NCBI GenBank assembly: GCA_902792555.1 | Contig: CADAZW010000013.1 | Coordinates: 1 to 46,120, forward strand | Direction: 5' to 3' | From: an uncultured Bacteroidales bacterium | GTDB lineage: Bacteria; Bacteroidota; Bacteroidia; Bacteroidales; Bacteroidaceae | DNA: 46,120 nt | Shown here: positions 38,384 to 43,758 of the stretch, piece after piece | How positions within the stretch are numbered: the first letter of the stretch is position 1 | How the letters are laid out: each line of letters opens with the position of its first letter | Notes under the pieces: generated by a model | The model's input: only the letters and a program-made list of their open reading frames with translations | What the model was told of the DNA's origin: nothing | Database searches by the model: none | Made by a program: the position numbers and the translations under genes

Positions 38384-38752
38384 ATGTCAGCACTATACAC
38401 TATCATCTTGCTTATCATCTCCAACACTTTCATGACCCTTGCCTGGTACGGCCACCTCAAACTGCAGCAGACCGGCCGCATAAGCCACTGGCCGCTGATA
38501 GGCGTAATCCTGTTTTCGTGGTTCATCGCCCTGGCCGAATATATGTGCCAGGTGCCTGCCAACCGCATAGGATTCCGCGAAAACGGAGGCCCCTTTTCGC
38601 TAATGCAGCTGAAGGTGATTCAGGAGGCCCTCTCGCTCATAGTGTTTACAGTGATAGCTACATTCATGTTTCGCGGCGAGCAGCTGCAGTGGAACCACGT
38701 GGTGGCATTCTTCTGCATAATGCTGGCCGTTTTCTTCGCCTTCCTGAAATAG
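38384..38752 (+). CDS. DMT-like membrane protein, DUF486 family
   Basis: This 122-residue protein has four hydrophobic helices and matches DUF486 (NTFMTLAWYGHLK, then SWFIALAEYMCQVPANRIG and FSLMQLKVIQEALSL), a small family related to drug/metabolite transporters that probably works as a dimer. The substrate is unknown. It forms a single-gene unit with its own promoter, divergent from the LysE-type exporter, so two putative exporters share one control region. Confidence 0.88.
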   Translation: MSALYTIILLIISNTFMTLAWYGHLKLQQTGRISHWPLIGVILFSWFIALAEYMCQVPANRIGFRENGGPFSLMQLKVIQEALSLIVFTVIATFMFRGEQLQWNHVVAFFCIMLAVFFAFLK

Positions 38753-38833
38753 GCGCAATTGGCGCCCAACGCCCCTTTTTTTGCAGAAAAAAACACATCC
38801 TTAGTCACAAAAAGGTTGTTTTTCTAAAAAAAA

Positions 38834-38865
38834 TTTGGTCGTTTCAGGAAAAAAGCGTTTCTTTG
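38834..38865 (+). promoter_or_regulatory. Promoter of the ECF sigma factor gene
   Basis: TTTG at 38834-38837 and TTTCTTTG at 38858-38865 (one mismatch to TAnnTTTG) are separated by 20 nt, the ideal spacing. The start codon follows after 91 nt, so the leader is long. Confidence 0.6.
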
Positions 38866-38956
38866 CACCGAATTTACAACCCATATCTTACTAACAACAC
38901 TAAAAAACTATTGCCTATCGGATTGACATTACTCTAAATTTTCATTTTACAAAGTA

Positions 38957-39550
38957 ATGATTAAATTCCAAGCCCTGACTGACGACGAACTGGTCAGTCT
39001 TTATGCAGAAGGCAATAACACGGCTTTTGACGTCCTGCTGAGCAGGTATCAGTCAAAGCTTTATTCTTATATCTTTTATATTGTACACGACGAGGAAGTG
39101 GCCAACGATCTCTTTCAAGACACTTTCCTCAAGGTCATCATGCGCATACAAGACGGCAGCTACACCGGCTACGGAAAATTCCAGGCATGGCTTACGCGCA
39201 TTGCCCACAACCTGGTGATGGACTATTTCCGCGACAAGGAGCAAGCCCTCACCATCTCCAACGACGAGGCCGACTATGACCTGCTCAACAATGCACGCCT
39301 GGCCGAGCACACCACTGAGGACCAGATGCTCGTGAGCCAGTCGCTCAAGGACGCCAAAGCCATTATGGACCTCCTGCCCGAGCCGCAGAGCGAGGTTGTC
39401 AAGATGCGATTCTACGACAATATGTCCTTCAAGGAGATAGCCGAGAAACTCAACATCAGCATCAATACAGCCCTTGGGCGCATGCGCTATGCCGTCATCA
39501 ATATGCGCAACATTGCCCAGGAGAAAAACATCGCTCTCTACGCAGAATAA
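38957..39550 (+). CDS. ECF-type RNA polymerase sigma factor
   Basis: This 197-residue protein has sigma region 2 at about 22-90 (FDVLLSRYQSKLYSYIFYIV, LFQDTFLKVI, FQAWLTRIAHNLVMDYFRD) and region 4 at about 135-185 (LPEPQSEVVKMRFYDNMSFKEIAEKLNISINTALGRMRYAV), which recognise the -10 and -35 elements. No anti-sigma (FecR-like) gene follows, unlike sigma factors that control SusCD loci, so it is probably a stand-alone housekeeping or stress sigma factor. Confidence 0.93.
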   Translation: MIKFQALTDDELVSLYAEGNNTAFDVLLSRYQSKLYSYIFYIVHDEEVANDLFQDTFLKVIMRIQDGSYTGYGKFQAWLTRIAHNLVMDYFRDKEQALTISNDEADYDLLNNARLAEHTTEDQMLVSQSLKDAKAIMDLLPEPQSEVVKMRFYDNMSFKEIAEKLNISINTALGRMRYAVINMRNIAQEKNIALYAE

Positions 39551-39592
39551 AAAAATATTTTATGCTCCGCATAATATAGTGGCATTTCTTGC

Positions 39593-39615
39593 GTTATAGT
39601 AATGTACCCTATAAC
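39593..39615. promoter_or_regulatory. Inverted repeat before the 40-codon ORF
   Basis: GTTATAG (39593-39599) and CTATAAC (39609-39615) are perfect inverted repeats with a 9-nt centre, 5 nt before the small ORF. This could be an operator or an RNA hairpin over the ribosome-binding region. Confidence 0.45.
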
Positions 39616-39620
39616 ACAAA

Positions 39621-39743
39621 ATGCCTATGAATGAAACTTTACGCTCAGAAATCTGCCCCCGTCCGGAAACCCTTGCCTTACTAAGATTTGCTGCCCGAGT
39701 AATGCAGCGCAGTGACAACCACAACGACATCTGCAGAGCCTAA
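39621..39743 (+). CDS. Small ORF (40 codons) after the sigma factor
   Basis: ATG at 39621 (or 39627) opens a frame of 40 codons ending in TAA, reading MPMNETLRSEICPRPETLAL and continuing to CRA. The protein has no signal peptide or membrane helix. Small proteins in this position, with a similar NETLR...C...ETLA start, seem familiar from other Bacteroidales, but I cannot confirm this without a search. It lies 70 nt after the sigma factor stop and may be co-transcribed. Confidence 0.45.
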   Translation: MPMNETLRSEICPRPETLALLRFAARVMQRSDNHNDICRA

Positions 39744-39773
39744 GAGCCTGCTTCCCGACGAACAAAGCAGACA

Positions 39774-39814
39774 CAAAGAAAAACGGCCCTGAAAGCTTCA
39801 CGCCTTCAGGGCCG
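39774..39814 (-). terminator. Intrinsic terminator of trxA
   Basis: CGGCCCTGAA (39784-39793) and TTCAGGGCCG (39805-39814) form a 10-bp GC-rich stem with an 11-nt loop. On the minus strand it is followed by TTTTTCTTTG. It begins 31 nt after the trxA stop. Confidence 0.88.
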
Positions 39815-39845
39815 CATTGTCTTTCATTGCGCGTCTGCCAGCGGG

Positions 39846-40160
39846 CTAGAGCAATGCCTGAATCTTCTCCTCCACAACGGCGGGAGTAACGGCGCCGACA
39901 ACCTTGTCGACCACCTGGCCGTCCTTCAGGAAAAAGATGGCGGGAATGTTGCGTATGCCAAACTTGGCCGTCAGATCATCGTTCTCGTCCACATTGCAGG
40001 AGCCGATAATCACCTTGCCGTCGTACTTCTTGGCAAATTCCTCAATCACGGGGGCCATCTTGCGGCAGGGACCACACCACTCAGCGGAGAAATCCACCAC
40101 CATAGGCTTACCCTGGGCCACGAAGGCGTCGTAGTTCTGATCGGTAATGTTGAAATCCAT
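39846..40160 (-). CDS. trxA: Thioredoxin
   Basis: This 104-residue cytoplasmic protein is a small disulfide reductase of normal thioredoxin length. The active site WCGPCRK has Cys29 and Cys32, preceded by VVDFSAE, and the cis-Pro is in IRNIPAIFFLKDG (about 73-85). No signal peptide is present. It has its own promoter and terminator. Confidence 0.97.
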   Translation of the reverse strand: MDFNITDQNYDAFVAQGKPMVVDFSAEWCGPCRKMAPVIEEFAKKYDGKVIIGSCNVDENDDLTAKFGIRNIPAIFFLKDGQVVDKVVGAVTPAVVEEKIQALL

Positions 40161-40197
40161 AGTCTTTTCGTTTTAAATGTTGTTGGTATTGCGGCGA

Positions 40198-40205
40198 CAA
40201 AATTA
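40198..40205 (-). promoter_or_regulatory. -7 promoter box of trxA
   Basis: On the minus strand this reads TAATTTTG, an exact TAnnTTTG, 37 nt before the trxA ATG. No clear -33 element is visible. Confidence 0.6.
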
Positions 40206-40241
40206 CGCATTTGTTTTCAAACAGCCGCCCTGCCCCGCCTA

Positions 40242-41264
40242 TTATTTGAGGTCGGAGTATTTACGTTTTCTCTTGACATAGTATGCCCACAGCAGGCAGC
40301 GCGGCCGCTGCTCGGCGATGCGGGTGACCGTGGCGGCCTCCATATTCTGTCGGCGCTGACTGTCAAACTCATGCCTGATGTGGGAATATTCAAACCGGGC
40401 CCTCACCACTGCCAGGGCCTCCTTGCGTCTGCCGCCAAGCAGCATCTGCAGGGCTGCCAGGTAGTCAAGGAAATAGCGCGCGGCGAGCACCGAGGTGCGA
40501 CGGCCGTCAGGCAGATTCTTATAGAGCATCAGCAGATTGTTGCGGAAATTGAGGAATGTCTTGCGGGGGTTGCTCTTGTCAAGAGTGGCGCCGCCCAAGT
40601 GATAGACCACGCTATCGGGCACGCACCACACGCCGTAGCCGCGACTCTTGAGGCGCCAACACAGGTCTATCTCCTCCTGATGGGCAAAGAAGCGGGCGTC
40701 AAGGCCTCCCACCTTATTATATACGCGCGTGCGCACGAGGAGAGCGGCTCCTGTGGCCCAGAACACCGGCACGGGGGCGCCGTCATACTGGCCCTCGTCC
40801 TTCTCCACGTCGCTCATCACTCGGCCGCGGCAGTAGGGATAGCCCAGCGAATCGAGAAACCCGCCGCAAGCGCCGGCATACTCAAACATCTCCTTATGAT
40901 TGTAGTTGCGCAGTTTGGGCTGACAGGCGGCCGCCTCGGGATGGGCCTCCATAAACTCCAGCAGGGGCGTCAGCCATCCGGGCGTGACCTCCACATCACT
41001 GTTGAGCAGCAGGGTGTAGGGAGTCTCCACCTGTGCCAGGGCCTTATTGTAGCCCTCGGCAAAACCATAGTTGCGGTCGAAGGCCATTATCTCCACCGAG
41101 GGAAACTCCTCGCGCAGCATCTCGAGCGAATTGTCGGTGCTGCCATTGTCGGCCACTATCACGGCGGCCTCGGGCGAGTGCTCCACCACCGAGGGGAGGA
41201 AGCGGCGCATCATCTCGGCGCCGTTCCAGTTAAGGATTATGACTGAAATCTGTTTCACACTCAT
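40242..41264 (-). CDS. Family 2 glycosyltransferase
   Basis: This 340-residue enzyme has the GT-A fold of GT2: VIILNWNGAEMM (8-19), ADNGSTDNSLEML (38-50), the metal-binding LLLNSDVEVTPGWL, and the later QEEIDLCWRLKSRGYGVW with the catalytic acidic residue. The last part is basic (YVKRKRKYSDLK). No membrane helix is clear; it probably works at the cytoplasmic face. GT2 enzymes of this rhamnosyltransferase-like type build cell-surface glycans; donor and acceptor are unknown. It stands alone behind mtaB on the minus strand. Confidence 0.9.
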   Translation of the reverse strand: MSVKQISVIILNWNGAEMMRRFLPSVVEHSPEAAVIVADNGSTDNSLEMLREEFPSVEIMAFDRNYGFAEGYNKALAQVETPYTLLLNSDVEVTPGWLTPLLEFMEAHPEAAACQPKLRNYNHKEMFEYAGACGGFLDSLGYPYCRGRVMSDVEKDEGQYDGAPVPVFWATGAALLVRTRVYNKVGGLDARFFAHQEEIDLCWRLKSRGYGVWCVPDSVVYHLGGATLDKSNPRKTFLNFRNNLLMLYKNLPDGRRTSVLAARYFLDYLAALQMLLGGRRKEALAVVRARFEYSHIRHEFDSQRRQNMEAATVTRIAEQRPRCLLWAYYVKRKRKYSDLK

Positions 41265-41283
41265 TGATTGTAAATTGAAAACG

Positions 41284-41291
41284 CAAAGTTA
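41284..41291 (-). promoter_or_regulatory. -7 promoter box of the glycosyltransferase gene
   Basis: On the minus strand this reads TAACTTTG, an exact TAnnTTTG, 19 nt before the start codon, so the leader is very short. Confidence 0.6.
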
Positions 41292-41306
41292 GGAAAAAAT
41301 CCTCAT

Positions 41307-41350
41307 TTCCAATTCCTAATTCCTAATTTCTCATTCCTAATTCCTAATTT
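41307..41350. repeat. Short ATTCCTA 7-nt array after mtaB
   Basis: ATTCCTA-like units recur with a step of 6-8 nt (TTCC at 41307, 41313, 41320, 41334 and 41341). The mtaB stop (41344-41346) is formed by the last unit. This is a different unit from the 9-nt arrays but sits in a similar place. Confidence 0.75.
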
Positions 41351-42675
41351 CCCTCCACCGTTTCCCCAATCAGGGCGCTCCCGTCGGCATTGAAGCCCGT
41401 GAGGCGGTAGCCGACCACGGCATTGTCGGGCTGCGGAGCCGCCGCGGCGGGTACCTCCACGTGGATATAGTTGTCGGTAAAGCCCTTGGCAGCCAAGCCC
41501 TGATGGCTGTGCTCGGTCAGCACTGGACGCACCTGGCCGATGTGGCGGGCATAAAAGTCCTTGCGCTTCTGCTCAGAGAGAGCTATGAGCCGTTGACTGC
41601 GCTCGTGCTTGACGGCCTCGTCCACCTGATGGGGAATACGCAATGCCGCCGTGCCCGGGCGCTCGGAATAGCTGAAGACATGAAACTGCGACACATCGAT
41701 GCTCCGGGCAAAGGCATAGCTCTCCTCAAAGAGAGCGTCGGTCTCGCCGCGGGTGCCCACAATTATGTCGACGCCTATAAAGCAGTCGGGCATCACCTTC
41801 TTAATATATTCCACGCGCGAGGCAAAGAGGCCGGTGTCATAGCGGCGGTGCATCAGCCGCAGCACCTCGTCGCTGCCGCTCTGCAGGGGGATGTGGAAAT
41901 GGGGCATAAAGTGGCTGCTCCGGGCGCAGTAGTCGATTATCTGCTCCGTCAGCAGATTGGGCTCAATCGACGAGATGCGATAGCGCTCGATACCCTCCAC
42001 CCGGTCCAGCGCCTTGACGAGATCGAAAAAAGTCTCACCGGTGCTCTTGCCGAAATCGCCGATATTCACTCCAGTGATGACAATCTCCCGGCCACCCCTC
42101 CTGGCGGCATCCTCTGCCTGGCTGACTATGCTGGCAATGCTGCCGTTGCGGCTGCGGCCTCGGGCCAGGGGTATGGCGCAGTAGGTGCAGAAATAGTCGC
42201 AGCCGTCCTGCACCTTGAGGAAGAAGCGCGTGCGCTCGCCGCTGGAGCAGGAGGGCATGAAGGTGCGTATGTCCTTGCGGTCCACCTCCTCGTAGCGGTG
42301 AAGCCTTGCGCCGTCAACGCGCTGACCGAAGGCTTCTATTATCATCTCAGCCGCCCGAGCCTTGTGCTCCATGCTGATCACGAGGTCCACGCCCGTCATC
42401 TCGGCTATCTGTCGCGCCGCCAGCTGGGCATAGCAGCCCATCACCACCATCATGGCACCGGGATGCTCGCGCAGGGCGCGGTTGATGGCCTGGCGGCACT
42501 TATGGTTGCTGGTCTCGGTCACGGTGCACGTGTTCACCACGCAGATGTCGGCCTTCTCTCCCCTGCCCACACGCCTCACGCCGGCGACCTCCAGCCGGTC
42601 AGCCAGCGAGGAAGTCTCCGCAAAATTGAGCTTGCAGCCCAGGGTAATGTATAAAGCCTTAGTATCCTGCATCAT
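41344..42675 (-). CDS. mtaB: MtaB-type tRNA t6A37 methylthiotransferase
   Basis: This radical-SAM enzyme converts t6A37 of tRNA to ms2t6A37. The protein (about 443 residues) shows the N-terminal UPF0004 domain (ALYITLGCKLNFAETS with its first cluster Cys, then VVNTCTVT and MGCYAQL), the radical-SAM CxxxCxxC motif in GCDYFCTYCAIPLARG, and a C-terminal TRAM-like domain. The longer frame from 42780 is rejected because a full promoter (42708-42738) lies inside it; the adjacent ATGs at 42675 and 42672 are the likely starts. A YrdC/Sua5 protein that makes the t6A precursor is also in the window. Confidence 0.92.
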   Translation of the reverse strand: MMQDTKALYITLGCKLNFAETSSLADRLEVAGVRRVGRGEKADICVVNTCTVTETSNHKCRQAINRALREHPGAMMVVMGCYAQLAARQIAEMTGVDLVISMEHKARAAEMIIEAFGQRVDGARLHRYEEVDRKDIRTFMPSCSSGERTRFFLKVQDGCDYFCTYCAIPLARGRSRNGSIASIVSQAEDAARRGGREIVITGVNIGDFGKSTGETFFDLVKALDRVEGIERYRISSIEPNLLTEQIIDYCARSSHFMPHFHIPLQSGSDEVLRLMHRRYDTGLFASRVEYIKKVMPDCFIGVDIIVGTRGETDALFEESYAFARSIDVSQFHVFSYSERPGTAALRIPHQVDEAVKHERSQRLIALSEQKRKDFYARHIGQVRPVLTEHSHQGLAAKGFTDNYIHVEVPAAAAPQPDNAVVGYRLTGFNADGSALIGETVEGN

Positions 42676-42707
42676 AAAAAGACCGTCATAACGGCTAATT
42701 TGAAACG

Positions 42708-42738
42708 CAAAGTTAGCATTTTTTTGTAATCTGGCAAA
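42708..42738 (-). promoter_or_regulatory. Promoter of mtaB
   Basis: On the minus strand TTTG (42735-42738) and TAACTTTG (42708-42715) are separated by 19 nt, a complete Bacteroidetes promoter. It ends 32 nt before the start codon at 42675. Confidence 0.8.
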
Positions 42739-42826
42739 ATGGCCGAAAAAAAATTTCTCGATTTTATTGCTGAATGTCAACGAGTTACAAAAAAGTTACA
42801 TTTTTTAGCATAAAAAAAAGCATGAT

Positions 42827-42860
42827 TTTGTTTGTACTTTCAAAAAAGTGCGTACCTTTG
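42827..42860 (+). promoter_or_regulatory. Promoter of the small lipoprotein gene
   Basis: TACCTTTG at 42853-42860 is an exact -7 box. TTTGTTTG at 42827-42834 offers -33 elements at spacers of 22 or 18 nt. The gene's codon choice suggests strong expression. Confidence 0.75.
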
Positions 42861-42910
42861 CACTCGGTTTTAATAAAACAATATTGTTTAACTCTAACTA
42901 AGACAAGAAA

Positions 42911-43081
42911 ATGAAGAAGCTTTTATTCGCTTTCGTTGCTCTCGCAGCTATGTCTTTCGCTTCTTGCGGCAACGCACAGAAGGGTCAGGCTACCGACTCT
43001 GTTCAGGACAGCACCGTTGACACCACCGCTGTTGACACCGTAGCTGCTGACACTGTAGCTGCTGACACTGTTCAGGCTTAA
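42911..43081 (+). CDS. Small secreted lipoprotein, 56 residues
   Basis: ATG at 42911 opens a 56-codon frame to TAA at 43079-43081. The start MKKLLFAFVALAAMSFASCG is a clear lipoprotein signal with Cys19 as the lipidated residue. The mature peptide has only about 38 residues, no Lys or Arg beyond one Lys near its start, and short repeats of VDTTA, VDTVA, ADTVA and ADTVQA. Codons are strongly biased to GCT, GTT, GAC and ACC, unlike neighbours, as in highly expressed genes. It has its own promoter and terminator. The function is unknown; an abundant small surface or periplasmic lipoprotein is the best guess. Confidence 0.88.
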   Translation: MKKLLFAFVALAAMSFASCGNAQKGQATDSVQDSTVDTTAVDTVAADTVAADTVQA

Positions 43082-43109
43082 TCTTAGCGAATTAACTAAG
43101 AGAGATTGA

Positions 43110-43138
43110 AACCTGCGGATTTATCCACAGGTTTTTTT
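43110..43138 (+). terminator. Intrinsic terminator of the small lipoprotein gene
   Basis: AACCTGCGGA and TCCACAGGTT pair (one mismatch) around a TTTA loop, followed by a T-run at 43132-43138 and further T-rich sequence. Confidence 0.92.
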
Positions 43139-43214
43139 ATTTTTTCTATCGCAGGGCAGTCTGCATCCATAGCATAAGGCACCCTTCTCCATCGCGAGCG
43201 GACCAGAAGAAACA

Positions 43215-43310
43215 CCGTACGCACGACCCGGAAATGCGTGAAGAAAGTACTGAAAAGCGTAAAGAAAGTACTGAAATTCACGAAAAGAAATCCGAAGTCC
43301 GTGCGTGCGG
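43215..43310. repeat. Inverted repeat enclosing 21-nt direct repeats
   Basis: CCGTACGCACGAC (43215-43227) pairs with GTCCGTGCGTGCGG (43297-43310) over 13 bp with one bulged C and one G-T pair. The 69-nt interior has AAGAAAGTACTGAAA at 43241 and again 21 nt later at 43262, and a degenerate third copy near 43285. It could fold as a long RNA stem or be a dispersed repeat. Confidence 0.7.
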
Positions 43311-43331
43311 CGTTTTTTGCTGTCAATAAGC

Positions 43332-43349
43332 AAGTTAAAGCCGCTGGCG
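43332..43349 (+). repeat. Shared 18-nt upstream motif, copy 2
   Basis: AAGTTAAAGCCGCTGGCG matches the copy at 29184-29201 in 16 of 18 positions, in the same orientation relative to the next gene. Confidence 0.5.
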
Positions 43350-43360
43350 CTGAATTTTTC

Positions 43361-43514
43361 TGCGAGAAGATTAAAAGTGAATCGCGATTAACTGGAAATT
43401 TAATCGCGATTTAATTTCCGTTAAATCGCGATTAAATTTCAATTTCCGCGCGACTAATTTCAGGCTTCGCGCAACGAAAGTCAAGATCTACGCGAAAAAA
43501 GTCAGGCTCCGCGG
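43361..43514. repeat. CGCG 21/22-nt tandem array, locus C
   Basis: CGCG cores lie at 43383, 43405, 43427, 43447/43449, 43468, 43491 and 43510, with a TGCG at 43361. Spacing is 22 nt at first and then irregular (19-23). The first half contains ATTTCCGTTAAATCGCGAT, which is also in array B. Read on the minus strand the order of modules (GACTTTCG, then CCTGAAATTA, then AATTTAATCGCGAT) is that of array B, so C is an inverted relative. Confidence 0.9.
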
Positions 43515-43704
43515 AAAGAAATCCACTCTGGTCATAGAAAAATCTGCCTTCCTCGGAGAGGAATTTCATTTGTTCGGACGAAGGATAACTGCGCCCACAG
43601 ATAATTATTTTGCCAGCGCTGAGAGGATGCGGCCCTGCGCCCGTTGCTGAAACGGATTGGCGATTTATGCCTGTAAAAAGGGTAATAAAAAGAGCCTGCT
43701 CGCC

Positions 43705-43735
43705 TTTGAAAAATGAGGGATTTTTCTTAACTTCG
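43705..43735 (+). promoter_or_regulatory. Promoter of dnaE
   Basis: TTTG at 43705-43708 and TAACTTCG at 43728-43735 (one mismatch to TAnnTTTG) are 19 nt apart. The dnaE ATG follows 23 nt later. Confidence 0.65.
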
Positions 43736-43758
43736 CAGCATAGAATAACAGATGCTTT

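Larger units (their letters stand above)
43082..43758. other. Gene-free region before dnaE
   Basis: After the lipoprotein terminator this 677-nt stretch holds a large inverted repeat with 21-nt repeats, the second AAGTTAAAGC motif, CGCG array C, and the dnaE promoter. Minus-strand frames of 76 and 114 codons here follow the repeats and lack any recognisable protein feature. Confidence 0.7.

Noticed and set aside
41461-42654. A 397-codon plus-strand frame opposite mtaB
   Set aside because: It is antisense to a gene with radical-SAM and UPF0004 motifs and has no motif of its own.
11058-43514. CRISPR as an explanation for the CGCG arrays
   Set aside because: The whole period is 21-22 nt, so no room exists for separate repeat and spacer of normal length, the intervening bases are related to each other, and no cas gene is present.
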